Origin: JAENVU01 sp963801105
GTDB taxonomy: Bacteria > Actinomycetota > Acidimicrobiia > IMCC26256 > JAENVU01
Reading direction: 5' to 3'
Length of the DNA: 64,000 nucleotides
Assembly: GCA_963801105.1 (NCBI GenBank)
Contig: CAWDDH010000003.1
Coordinates: forward strand, 2,294,001 to 2,358,000
In this document: one piece after another, positions 16,442 to 24,439 of the stretch
Layout: every line of letters begins with the position of its first letter
How positions within the stretch are numbered: the stretch's first letter is position 1
The notes under the pieces: model-generated
What the model was told of the DNA's origin: nothing
The model's database searches: none
The model's input: the letters and a program-made list of their open reading frames with translations, nothing else
Translations under genes and position numbers: made by a program

Positions 16442-17590
16442 ATGGATCTGAGCTTCTCCACCGCGGAGCGTGCCTTCGCCGACGAGATCCGGACCTGGCT
16501 CGCGACCCACCTCGACCCGCCGCCCGCGTTCGACACGCTCGCGGACGAGATCGCCTGGGGACGCGCGTGGCAGGCCAAGCTCGCGGCCGACCGCTGGATC
16601 GGGATCCACTGGCCCACCGAGTACGGCGGGCGCGGCGCGTCGCCGGTGGAGGTGGCGCTCTACAACATGGAGTACGCGCGCTCGCGTGCGCTGCAACCCG
16701 TGAACCGAGTCGGTATCAACCTCGCCGGCCCCACGCTCCTCGCCCATGGGAACGAGGAGCAGAAGCAGCGGTACCTCCCGCGGATCCTCGACGCGTCCGA
16801 GATCTGGTGCCAGCTCTTCAGCGAGCCGGGTGCGGGCTCGGACCTCGCGTCGCTCTCGACCACGGCGACGCCCGTCGACGACGGCTGGCTGCTCACCGGT
16901 CAGAAGGTGTGGACGTCCTACGCACAGTTCGCGCGCTGGGGCATCGCGCTGGTGCGAACCGATCCGGAGGCCCCCAAGCACCGCGGGATCAGCTACCTCA
17001 TCGTCGACATGACCGCGCCGGGGATCGACCTCCGTCCGCTGGTGCAGATCACGGGCGAGGCGGAGTTCAACGAGGTGTTCCTCGACGACGTGTTCGTGCC
17101 CTCGGATCAGCTCGTCGGCGGCCTGCACCAGGGCTGGGCGGTGGCCAACACCACGCTGGCGCACGAGCGCGGCACGGCGTTCCCCTTCAAGGAGCAGGTC
17201 CTCCACGAGGTGTATCTCGACGAGCTGTACGCGCTCGCCCGTGATCGGGACCGCCTCGACGACGTGGAGATCGCCGACGCGCTCGCTCAGAGCTTCGTCG
17301 AGTTGCGCCTGCTGCGGCTCAACAACTGGGGCACCCTCTCACGGCTCGCGCACGGCATCACGCCCGGACCCGAGTCGAGCATCACCAAGCTGGTCTGGAC
17401 CGACACGACCCAGCACCTCTCCGAGACGGCGCTCGCGATCCTCGGGCCCGACGCCGTGCGCGCCGGCAAGTGGTCGCGCCAGTGGCTGTGGTCGAAAGCG
17501 GCGTCGATCGCGGGTGGCACGTCCGAGGTGCAGCGGACCATCATCGGGGACCGGCTCCTCGGGCTGCCGCGGGAAGGGACGAGCGCATGA
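16442..17590 (+). CDS. Acyl-CoA dehydrogenase
   Basis: A 382-aa FAD enzyme of the acyl-CoA dehydrogenase family, FadE type. Visible: the N-terminal helical domain, QLFSEPGAGSDLASL (about residues 122-136), LTGQKVWTSYAQFARWGI (about 152-169), PKHRGISYLIVDM, QITGEAEFNEVFLDDVFVP and the C-terminal AGGTSEVQRTIIGDRLLGLPRE. It would oxidise an acyl-CoA to the 2-enoyl-CoA. It follows the ligase by 18 bp and overlaps the VOC gene by 4 bp. Confidence 0.92.
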   Translation: MDLSFSTAERAFADEIRTWLATHLDPPPAFDTLADEIAWGRAWQAKLAADRWIGIHWPTEYGGRGASPVEVALYNMEYARSRALQPVNRVGINLAGPTLLAHGNEEQKQRYLPRILDASEIWCQLFSEPGAGSDLASLSTTATPVDDGWLLTGQKVWTSYAQFARWGIALVRTDPEAPKHRGISYLIVDMTAPGIDLRPLVQITGEAEFNEVFLDDVFVPSDQLVGGLHQGWAVANTTLAHERGTAFPFKEQVLHEVYLDELYALARDRDRLDDVEIADALAQSFVELRLLRLNNWGTLSRLAHGITPGPESSITKLVWTDTTQHLSETALAILGPDAVRAGKWSRQWLWSKAASIAGGTSEVQRTIIGDRLLGLPREGTSA

Positions 17591-18138
17591 GCGACCATCG
17601 CATCACCGTCACCGCCTTCGACCATCTCGTGCTGCGGGTCGCCGACGTCGAGCGCTCGCTCGCGTTCTACCTGGACACGCTCGGGTTGGCGCCCGTGCGG
17701 GTCGACGAGTGGCGGGCGGGCGAGGTGCTCTTCCCGTCCGTGCGGGTGGACGCGCACACGATCATCGACGTCCTCGCCGCCGGACCGGAGGATCCTCCGG
17801 GTGTCAACGTCGACCACTTCTGCCTGGTCATCGAGCCGACGGACCTCCAGGCCCTGGCCGATTCCGGGTCGGTCGAGGTGGTCGGCGGCCCCGCGAATCT
17901 CTTCGGGGCCCGGGGTCAGGGCGAGGCCCTCTATGTCCGCGATCCGGACGACAACGTCGTCGAGCTGCGGTACTACCGCGTAGGTGGCGAAGAGGGGCGT
18001 GGCTCCTGCTACCGTCCTCGGCCGAGGGTGAGGCATCACGGCCGGCCCCGGAACAAGACAGTCAGGAAAACAGCACATGGCAACAGGCACCGTGAAGTGG
18101 TTCAACGCCGAGAAGGGCTTCGGCTTCATCTCGCGTGA
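17587..18138 (+). CDS. VOC (glyoxalase/dioxygenase superfamily) protein, C-terminal extension doubtful
   Basis: The core is a single VOC module of about 135 residues: FDHLVLRVADVERSLAFYLDTLGL, VNVDHFCLVIE, ALYVRDPDDNVVELRYYR. Metal ligand positions are the His in FDHLV, the His in VDHFC and the Glu in VVELRYY. VOC proteins normally stop right after ELRYY. Here the frame runs on for about 45 Arg-rich residues into the cold-shock gene. A TAG at 17981-17983, one base out of frame, would give a natural end, so one inserted base near 17980 is likely and the true gene may be 17587-17983. Confidence 0.75.
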   Translation: MSDHRITVTAFDHLVLRVADVERSLAFYLDTLGLAPVRVDEWRAGEVLFPSVRVDAHTIIDVLAAGPEDPPGVNVDHFCLVIEPTDLQALADSGSVEVVGGPANLFGARGQGEALYVRDPDDNVVELRYYRVGGEEGRGSCYRPRPRVRHHGRPRNKTVRKTAHGNRHREVVQRREGLRLHLA

Positions 18139-18277
18139 GGGAGAGCCCGACGTGTTCGTCCACCACTCACAGATTCAGATGACCGGATACCGGACCCTCA
18201 CCGAGGGTCAGGCTGTTCAGTTCGACGTGGCGCCCGGCCGTAAGGGTGAAGAGGCTCAGAACGTCACCGCGCTCTGA
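18077..18277 (+). CDS. Cold-shock protein (CspA family)
   Basis: A 66-aa OB-fold nucleic-acid-binding protein, with the usual start MATGTVKWFNAEKGFGFI and RNP1 (KGFGFI) and RNP2 (VFVHHS) motifs. Aromatic residues are all in place. It melts RNA secondary structure, and many family members are constitutive in actinobacteria. A good ribosome site (AGGAAAA) precedes the ATG and a strong terminator follows at 18297. Best-supported short gene in the window. Confidence 0.97.
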   Translation: MATGTVKWFNAEKGFGFISREGEPDVFVHHSQIQMTGYRTLTEGQAVQFDVAPGRKGEEAQNVTAL

Positions 18278-18296
18278 GCTCCCGCTCGATCTCCGC

Positions 18297-18328
18297 AAGC
18301 GACCCCCGGCTTCGGCCGGGGGTCGCTT
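18297..18328 (+). terminator. Rho-independent-like terminator after the cold-shock gene
   Basis: A 14-bp perfect stem (AAGCGACCCCCGGC with its complement) and a TTCG tetraloop, 20 bp after the stop codon. No long U tract follows, as is common in GC-rich actinobacteria. It could also serve the converging VOC gene at 18391. Confidence 0.85.
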
Positions 18329-18390
18329 CGCGTTCAGGTCCCCATCCCGAGCGTGAACCGTGAGACGGGGAGACCTCACATCGTGCCCGC

Positions 18391-18747
18391 TCATCCCGGT
18401 TGGTTGAGCTCGATGAGGTTGCCGGCCGGATCGACGAGGAACGCCTGCGCGCCCGCGCCGGGCACGGCGGGGACGCGGTCGACCTTCACGTCGCGGCCAC
18501 GGAGCTCCGCGATCGTGGCGTCGAGGTCGTCGACGCCGAGCGCGAAGTGACGGCCACCGTTCGGGGGCAGCGGTCCCGCGACCTCGACGAGGTGCAGCTG
18601 GTGCGCGCCCATCTCGAGCCACGCGCCCGGGAAGCCGAAGTCGGGCCGGTCGAGCGGGGTGAACCCCATCGCGTCGACGTAGAACGCGAGCGCGGCCTCG
18701 AGGTCGTCGACGTCGAGCGCGACGTGGTGGACGCCGGTGACGGTCAC
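18391..18747 (-). CDS. VOC family protein (glyoxalase-like)
   Basis: A 118-aa single VOC module from GTG 18747: VTGVHHVALDVDDLEAALAFYVDAMGF, then AWLEMGAHQLHLVE, GRHFALGVDDLDATIAEL and AFLVDPAGNLIELNQPG. Predicted metal ligands are the His in VHHVAL, the His in QLHLVE, the His in GRHFAL and the Glu in IELNQ. It may be a methylmalonyl-CoA epimerase-like or lactoylglutathione lyase-like enzyme; the specificity is not clear. Its start overlaps the stop of the aldehyde dehydrogenase gene by 4 bp, so the two are coupled. Confidence 0.85.
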   Translation of the reverse strand: MTVTGVHHVALDVDDLEAALAFYVDAMGFTPLDRPDFGFPGAWLEMGAHQLHLVEVAGPLPPNGGRHFALGVDDLDATIAELRGRDVKVDRVPAVPGAGAQAFLVDPAGNLIELNQPG

Positions 18748-20151
18748 AGCAACCTCCGGAGCAGCGCGGCCTTGACCCGGCCGTAGGGCGGGTAGGCGAC
18801 GCTCGGGTCGACCCTCGTCGGCCGGTGCAGCACCGCCTTGCGATGGGTGAAGGTCTCGAAGCCGGAACGACCGTGGTAGGCCCCCATGCCGCTCTCGCCG
18901 ACGCCACCGAAGGGCAGTCCCGGTACCGCGATGTGGAACAGCGTCGCGTTCAGGCACACCCCGCCCGACGTCGTCGTGTCGAGCACGAGACCGCGCACGT
19001 CGGGATCCTCGGCGAAGGCGTAGAGCGCGAGTGGCTTGTCGCGCGCGGTGACGAACTCGACGGCCGCCTCGACCCCGTCGACCGGGATGGTGGGCAGGAG
19101 GGGCCCGAAGATCTCCTCCTGCATGATCGGCGCGCCCGGGTCCGTGCGACGGAAGATCGTGGGAGCGACGTAGCGGGCGGCGCGGTCGCGGTCGCCGCCG
19201 CAGACCAGGTCGCCCGTGCCGCCCGCGTCGGCGAGGTGGGTGATCCGGTCGAAGTGCCGCTCGTTGACGATCCGGCCGAGGTCGGGACTGTGGCGAGGGT
19301 CGGGTCCGTAGAACTCGGCGACGACCTCGCGCATGCGGGCGAGCAGCGGGTCCTCGACCCGGCGGTCGACGAGCACGTAGTCCGGCGCGATGCAGGTCTG
19401 GCCCGCATTCAGGAACTTGCCCCACACGATGCGGTGCGCGGCGACGTCGAGGTTCGGCGCTCGCGTCCACGATCACGGGGCTCTTGCCACCGAGCTCGAG
19501 GGTGACCGGGGAGAGGTGCCGAGCGGCCGCGGCCATGACGATGCGCCCGACCGTGCCGTTGCCCGTGTAGAAGACGTGGTCCCACGGCTCCTCGAGCAGC
19601 GCGGTGGTCTCGGCGACGCCGCCCTCCACGACCGCGATCGCGCCCGGGTCGAGGTACCGGCCGACGAGCCGGGCGATCGCGGCGGACGTGTGCGCGGCGA
19701 CCTCCGACGGCTTGATCACCGCCGTGTTGCCGCCGGCGATCGCGCCGACGAGCGGCGCCAGCACGAGCTGGACCGGGTAGTTCCACGGCCCGATGACGAG
19801 CACCGTGCCGAGCGGGTCGCGCTGGATCCACGCGGTTCCGGGGCGCTGCTTGATCGGTACCTTCACCTTCTCCGGCCGGAGCCAGCGCGCGAGGTGGTGG
19901 AGCGTGTCCGCGATCTCCGCGCGCACGAACGCGATCTCGGTGAGATAGCCCTCGAGTCCCGGCTTGCCGAGATCCCGGGCGAGGGCGTCGAGCAGCTCGG
20001 ACTCGCCCTCGACGAGGAGGCGGTCCAGCGCCCGGAGCTGGTCCCGCCGCCATTCGAGCGGGCGGGTCCGCCCCGAGGCGAAGGTGGCGCGCACCCGTGC
20101 GGTGACCGGACCGGACGGCGTCGCGACGGCGGGTTCGACTGTGGAGGCCAT
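18744..20151 (-). CDS. Aldehyde dehydrogenase family enzyme, frameshift near 19456
   Basis: The first 230 residues (from ATG 20151) carry the NAD-binding part: GTVLVIGPWNYPVQLVLAPLVGAIAGGNTAVIKPSE, FYTGNGTVGRIV and VTLELGGKSPVIVDASA. The frame then shifts. The rest (VWGKFLNAGQTCIAPDYVLV, with the catalytic Cys in GQTC) continues through EEIFGPLLP and PFGGVGESGMGAYHGRSGFETFTHRKAVL. Length is 3n+1: removing one A in gccgaacctc gives ASADLDVAAHRI, the usual family sequence. The corrected protein has 468 aa and resembles the fatty-aldehyde class 3 dehydrogenases. It would oxidise a long-chain or aromatic aldehyde. Confidence 0.85.
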
Positions 20152-20190
20152 GCGGCCAGGCTACGGCGCGATCCGAGGGCGCTGCCGCGC

Positions 20191-20889
20191 TCAGTCGAGC
20201 AGGGCGGTGATGCCGCGCAGGTCCGGCGCGACCGCGACGGTCCCGAGGTCGGGCGGGGCCGTGCCGTCGGGCCAGTGGCCGTCGCGCCGCAGGTACAGCG
20301 GGGTCATGCCCGCTTCCAGGGGGCCGACGACGTCGGGGCCCCAGGTGTCGCCGACGAAGACCGCCCGCTCGGGCGCGACGCCGGCCTCGGCCACTGCGGC
20401 CGCGAAGATCCGCGGGTGCGGCTTGCGGGCGCCGACCCAGGCCGAGGAGACCATGGCGTCGACGGCCGCGGTCAGTCCCGACTCCGCAACCGCCTCGCGC
20501 AGGTCCCAGTCCCAGTTCGAGCAGATCACGATGCGCAGGCCGCGCGCTCGGAGCGCGGCGAGGACGGCGGGTACCTCGTCGTAGGGCTCGAGCACCCGCT
20601 GGTCGGCCCCGGCCCGGAGCTTCTCGATGATCGTCTCGTACTCGCCCGGGTGAACGTCGGAGGCGGCGAGCATGGCGAGGGTCCGCTCCCGCTGCCACGC
20701 GAGGTAGTGGTCCCGGCTCCGGGAGTGCTCGTCGTGCTCGACGCCGTCGAGGCCGTCGGCGAAGTAGATCGCGCGGTGCTCGGGATCGAGGGCGTACCCG
20801 TGCTCCGCGAGGACCTCGTCGGCCGATATCCAGGTCGTGGCGCGCGCGAGGGTCCCGTAGAAGTCGAGGATCACCGCACCGGTACGCAT
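20191..20889 (-). CDS. HAD superfamily hydrolase
   Basis: A 232-aa HAD phosphatase. Motif I is VILDFYGTLAR (about residues 6-16; the second catalytic residue is Tyr-Gly-Thr rather than the usual Asp). Motif II is IVICSNWDWDLREA (about 107-120), motif III Lys is in GARKPHPRIF and motif IV is AVFVGDTWGPDVVGPLEAGM. The missing second Asp of DxD is typical of dehalogenase-like or carbon-transfer members and argues against a simple phosphatase. The substrate is unknown. Confidence 0.85.
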   Translation of the reverse strand: MRTGAVILDFYGTLARATTWISADEVLAEHGYALDPEHRAIYFADGLDGVEHDEHSRSRDHYLAWQRERTLAMLAASDVHPGEYETIIEKLRAGADQRVLEPYDEVPAVLAALRARGLRIVICSNWDWDLREAVAESGLTAAVDAMVSSAWVGARKPHPRIFAAAVAEAGVAPERAVFVGDTWGPDVVGPLEAGMTPLYLRRDGHWPDGTAPPDLGTVAVAPDLRGITALLD

Positions 20890-20935
20890 CGGGGCAGCCT
20901 GCCAGATCGTCCATCGCCGCAGGTCAGGCGGATAT

Positions 20936-20953
20936 TGTCAGTGCACACTGTCA
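20936..20953. promoter_or_regulatory. Operator-like dyad upstream of the desaturase gene
   Basis: An 18-bp near-palindrome TGTCAGTG-CA-CACTGTCA with one mismatched pair. It lies 18 nt upstream of the -10 hexamer (20972-20977), covering the -35 region. The right half ACTGTCA is identical to the arm of the perfect palindrome at 12625-12641. Confidence 0.55.
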
Positions 20954-20971
20954 TCGTTGGCGCCGCTGGCT

Positions 20972-20977
20972 TAGTGT
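20972..20977 (+). promoter_or_regulatory. -10 hexamer TAGTGT for the desaturase gene
   Basis: TAGTGT, 6 nt before the ATG at 20984, a leaderless TANNNT promoter. Confidence 0.5.
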
Positions 20978-20983
20978 CCCTGC

Positions 20984-21850
20984 ATGCCTGCAACGTTGCC
21001 CAAGCTCTCCCGCACCGCCGACGAGCGTGTGAACTGGATCAGCTCGATCCCCTTCCTCCTGGTGCACGTCCTGTGCTTCGCGGTGTTCTTCACCGGCATC
21101 AGCACGACCGCACTGATCCTCTTCGCGGTGATGTACTTCGGGCGGGCGTTCTTCGTCACCGCCGCGTACCACCGCTACTTCTCGCACAAGGCCTACCGGC
21201 TCAACCGCTTCTGGCAGTTCGTCTTCGCGTTCCAGGCGGAGGCGACGGCGCAGAAGGGCGTGCTGTGGTGGGCGGCGAACCACCGTCACCACCACCGCTC
21301 CTCGGACACCGAGCAGGACCTCCACACCCCGCGCAAGGGCTTCTGGTGGAGTCACGTCGGCTGGATCCTCTCCGACAAGTACAAGGCCACCGACTTCGCC
21401 GCGATCAAGGACTTCGCCCAGTACCCGGAGCTCCGCTGGCTCGACAAGCACGAGGGGGTTCCGCCGTGGATCTACGGCATCGCCGCCGTCGCGATCGGCG
21501 GCTGGTCCGGGCTGATCGTCGGCTTCTTCTGGTCGACGGTGCTGCTCTGGCACACCACCTTCCTCGTGAACTCCGCGGCCCACGTGTTCGGCCGTCGTCG
21601 CTACGACACGACCGACACGAGCCGCAACTCCCTCATGATCGCGCTGCTGACCGGCGGTGAGGGGTGGCACAACAACCACCACCACTACCAGGCGTCGGCC
21701 CGGCAGGGTTTCTTCTGGTGGGAGGTCGACCCGACCTACTACGTGCTCGTCGCCATGAGCTGGGTCGGCATCGTCAAGGACCTCAAGCGTCCTCCCGCCC
21801 GCATCCTGCGTCCGGAGCCCGAACCCGAGCAGGAGCTCCGAGCGGCCTAG
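20984..21850 (+). CDS. Acyl-CoA/acyl-lipid delta-9-type fatty acid desaturase
   Basis: A 288-aa membrane di-iron desaturase with the three His boxes HRYFSH (about residues 63-68), HRHHH (about 100-104) and HNNHHH (about 226-231). Hydrophobic segments at about residues 20-50 and 160-195 would form two membrane hairpins. It introduces a cis double bond into a saturated acyl chain at the cytoplasmic face, using O2 and two electrons. The upstream dyad at 20936 suggests repression by a TetR-type fatty-acid sensor. It ends 7 bp from the convergent GMC gene. Confidence 0.93.
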   Translation: MPATLPKLSRTADERVNWISSIPFLLVHVLCFAVFFTGISTTALILFAVMYFGRAFFVTAAYHRYFSHKAYRLNRFWQFVFAFQAEATAQKGVLWWAANHRHHHRSSDTEQDLHTPRKGFWWSHVGWILSDKYKATDFAAIKDFAQYPELRWLDKHEGVPPWIYGIAAVAIGGWSGLIVGFFWSTVLLWHTTFLVNSAAHVFGRRRYDTTDTSRNSLMIALLTGGEGWHNNHHHYQASARQGFFWWEVDPTYYVLVAMSWVGIVKDLKRPPARILRPEPEPEQELRAA

Positions 21851-21857
21851 GCCGTTC

Positions 21858-23552
21858 CTACGCGGGGCGGGTCGAGACCAGGGGATCGAGGCCGGCGAGG
21901 GCACGCGCGGCGCGGATGGCGAGGGCGACGATCGTCAGCGTCGGGCCGTAGCCGGTCGAGGTCGGGAAGACCGACGAGTCCGTGCACACGAGATTCTCCA
22001 CGCCGTGCATCCGCTGCCAGCGGTCGAAGACGCTCGTCGCCGGGTCGTCGCCCATGCGGGCACCGCCCATGATGTGGCGCGAGATCGGCGTCCGGCTGCC
22101 GGGGCGGTCGGCCATGCTCCCCGCGATCGGTGGGGACGTCGTCCAGAACGTCGTGGTCGCGCCGGCCTCGCGCATGATCGTCTCGAGTCGTGGCGCCCAG
22201 TGCTGCGCGCACGCGACCTCGTGCCGGTGTGGTGCGTAGGTGACGCGCCCGGCCGGGAGGCCCCAGGCATCGCGCACCGTCGGGTCCAGGTCGATGCGGT
22301 TCGAGGCCTGGGGGAGATCCTCCCCCTGCATCGTGAACACGGCCATGCGGTCACGGGTCATCGACGCCACCATGAGCTCGGTGTGGGTCGGACCGTGCGG
22401 AAGGTGGATGCCCTCCAGGATCGGGTGGCCCGCGGCGCCGTGCTCGACGATCCCGCCACGGAGGAACGGCAGCCCGGCTTCACGCGCGGCGGCACGGGCG
22501 TCGGCGTCCGGGACGATCGGATCGTCCATGAGGTGGGTCACCGACCGGCCGCGATGGCCGTGCAGGCGGTCGGGGAACATCCCGAGCACGTAGGTCTGGA
22601 AGTGGAACTGGAGGAAGCGGCCGACGACGTCCGGGTGGCCGAGCCCGTTCCTCAGCAGCAGGCGCGGCGTCTCGAACGCGCCCCCGGCGAGGATCACGTG
22701 CCGGGCCGACACCTCGTGGCTCGCCATCCGCTGGTCGAGGTAGCGCACCCCTCGGGCCCGGGTGCCGGTGCCGTCGAGGAGCACCTCGGTGACGACGACC
22801 TCGGAGCGGATCTCGCAGTTGCCGGTGGCGAGCGCGTGGCGCAGCGGTGCGACCGGGTCGCCCTTGGCGTCGATCGGGCAGCCGAAGTACCCGCAGAACC
22901 CGCAGTTGTTGCACGCGGGCCGGCCGTCGTAGGAGACGCTGTTGACGCCGGTCGGCGCCCGGTAGGGGTGGTACCCGAGCCGGGTGGCGGCGTCCGCGGT
23001 GAGGAGCGCGCAGTACATGTCGGGCCCGGCGGGCATCGGGTAGGGATCGGCCCGCCACGACGCGAACGGGTTCCCGCCGGCCTCGCCCGCGACGCCCACC
23101 GAGCGCTCGGCGGCCGCGTAGTACGGCTCCATCTCGTCGTAGTCGACGGGCCAGTCCACGAGCGACGCGCCGTCGACCGGACCGGCGGCCGAGAGCGGAC
23201 GGAAGTCGTCCTCCCGGAAGCGGGGAAGCTTCCCGTCGGCGTGGAAGCCGCCACCGCCGACGGTGGAGGGCAGGTTGTTGACGTCGCCGACGTCGAGCCG
23301 CTCGCCGTCGGCCTCGGTGCGGCGGAACGTGCGGGGCTCGAGCCAGGGATCGGGGCCGAGGAAGTGCCGCCGCACGAACTTCAGCTCGTCATTGGAGACG
23401 TGGCCGAGCGAGCCGAACGGCGGCTCGAGCGCGAGCAGGTGGTTGCGGCCCTTCTCGAGCATCAGCACCGACCAGCCGGCCGCGGTGAGCACGTCGGCCG
23501 CGGTGGCGCCCGCGGGGCCGGTCCCGACGACGACGGCGTCCCACTCGGTCAT
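21858..23552 (-). CDS. GMC-family FAD oxidoreductase
   Basis: A 564-aa glucose-methanol-choline oxidoreductase. It has the N-terminal FAD motif VVVGTGPAGATAADVLTAAGWSVLMLEKG, the central VILAGGAFETPRLLLRNGLG and the C-terminal catalytic and FAD segment with SRTPISRHIMGGARMGDDP and VCTDSSVFPTSTGYGPTLTIVALAIRAARAL. A Cys cluster CNNCGFCGYFGC (about residues 211-222) is typical of the membrane-linked sugar and choline dehydrogenase subgroup that pairs with a small subunit. It overlaps that subunit gene by 4 bp. The cluster suggests electron passage to the respiratory chain. Confidence 0.9.
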   Translation of the reverse strand: MTEWDAVVVGTGPAGATAADVLTAAGWSVLMLEKGRNHLLALEPPFGSLGHVSNDELKFVRRHFLGPDPWLEPRTFRRTEADGERLDVGDVNNLPSTVGGGGFHADGKLPRFREDDFRPLSAAGPVDGASLVDWPVDYDEMEPYYAAAERSVGVAGEAGGNPFASWRADPYPMPAGPDMYCALLTADAATRLGYHPYRAPTGVNSVSYDGRPACNNCGFCGYFGCPIDAKGDPVAPLRHALATGNCEIRSEVVVTEVLLDGTGTRARGVRYLDQRMASHEVSARHVILAGGAFETPRLLLRNGLGHPDVVGRFLQFHFQTYVLGMFPDRLHGHRGRSVTHLMDDPIVPDADARAAAREAGLPFLRGGIVEHGAAGHPILEGIHLPHGPTHTELMVASMTRDRMAVFTMQGEDLPQASNRIDLDPTVRDAWGLPAGRVTYAPHRHEVACAQHWAPRLETIMREAGATTTFWTTSPPIAGSMADRPGSRTPISRHIMGGARMGDDPATSVFDRWQRMHGVENLVCTDSSVFPTSTGYGPTLTIVALAIRAARALAGLDPLVSTRPA

Positions 23553-24130
23553 GCGCGTCCTTCCACTTCCGCGTCCGTGTAGCCCCGCGGCTGGACGTCG
23601 CCGGGGAAGTCGATCGCCCGCCAGCCGAGGAGGTCCCGGTTCCCGAGGTACTCGGGTGCCGCGTAGGCGCCCTCCACCGCGTGGCCGTACAGCAGGTCCC
23701 GGAACCCGGGGTGGGCGCCCAGCCGGCGGTCCTGCTCGTCGCCGGCGACGGTCGCGAAGTCCTGGCCGAGCGCTGCGGCGCCCTCCCGGTACTCCTGCTG
23801 CCAGCCGAGCACGGGCCCGAGGCGCTCCCGTTCGGGGATGCCCCGGGATCCCTCGATCCGGGTACGCCAGGCCAGTGTCTCGAGCGGTGAGAGCGGCAGG
23901 AACTCGCCGAAGGCGGCCGCGCCGCCCGCCCGGCCCGAGAACGGGCCGCCGGCCCAGATCCGGGGCGGGTCGACGGCGAAGGCGTCGAGGAGGCCGTCGA
24001 TGTAGTCCACGACCCCGAGCGCGCGGGCGCCCGGGTGCGGGGGGTGGGGCGGGACGAGCCGATCGGCCGCGGCCGCGACGATCTCCCGCTCGGTGTCGGT
24101 CAGGAAGCCCACGCCGCAGACCCTCCCCAT
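23549..24130 (-). CDS. Gluconate 2-dehydrogenase subunit 3-like protein
   Basis: A 193-aa partner of the GMC subunit. The N-terminal TDTEREIVAAAADRLVPPHPPHPGARALGVVDYIDGLL and the aromatic end LLYGHAVEGAYAAPEYLGNRDLLGWRAIDFPGD match the gluconate 2-dehydrogenase small-subunit family. It has no Tat signal or membrane segment. It probably stabilises the GMC subunit or places it on the membrane. An imperfect dyad CCTGA-N8-TCAGG (24149-24166) lies upstream. Confidence 0.85.
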   Translation of the reverse strand: MGRVCGVGFLTDTEREIVAAAADRLVPPHPPHPGARALGVVDYIDGLLDAFAVDPPRIWAGGPFSGRAGGAAAFGEFLPLSPLETLAWRTRIEGSRGIPERERLGPVLGWQQEYREGAAALGQDFATVAGDEQDRRLGAHPGFRDLLYGHAVEGAYAAPEYLGNRDLLGWRAIDFPGDVQPRGYTDAEVEGRA

Positions 24131-24148
24131 CGCGCTGGGTCGGACGAC

Positions 24149-24166
24149 CCTGAGCGGACGTTCAGG
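24149..24166. promoter_or_regulatory. Weak dyad CCTGA-N8-TCAGG upstream of the GMC operon
   Basis: An 18-bp dyad with 5-bp arms between divergent genes (24130 and 24229). It shares the outer CTGA/TCAG of the recurring 16-bp operator but not its inner C and G. Possibly a degenerate member of the same set. Confidence 0.25.
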
Positions 24167-24228
24167 TGATTGTGACGCTCAAGGAACGGAATGGGATGCC
24201 GACACGTTGGTGATCTCGGAGGAACCTG

Positions 24229-24411
24229 ATGACCTACGGAGTGACAGTCCAGACGCTCGACCGCACCGAGGGCAACGGCATCACCATGGTGCTCGTCGAC
24301 GCCCTCGATCCGCTGGAAGCCGAGGCGCTGGCCCGTCGGATCGCCGAGGACCGCTACCACTGCACGGTGCTCGTGGACCACGCCGTACCCTGGTCGGGTA
24401 CCGCCGCCTGA
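24229..24411 (+). CDS. Small hypothetical protein (60 aa)
   Basis: ATG preceded by a strong ribosome site (GGAGGAACCTG). The 60-aa product TYGVTVQTLDRTEGNGITMV...DPLEAEALARRIAED...CTVLVDHAVPW has a predicted strand-helix-strand layout, without signal peptide or membrane segment. No family recognised. It sits alone between two minus-strand operons, with ends at 24130 and 24440. Confidence 0.6.
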   Translation: MTYGVTVQTLDRTEGNGITMVLVDALDPLEAEALARRIAEDRYHCTVLVDHAVPWSGTAA

Positions 24412-24439
24412 TCGATCCCTCTCCCGGCGCACGTCGGGA

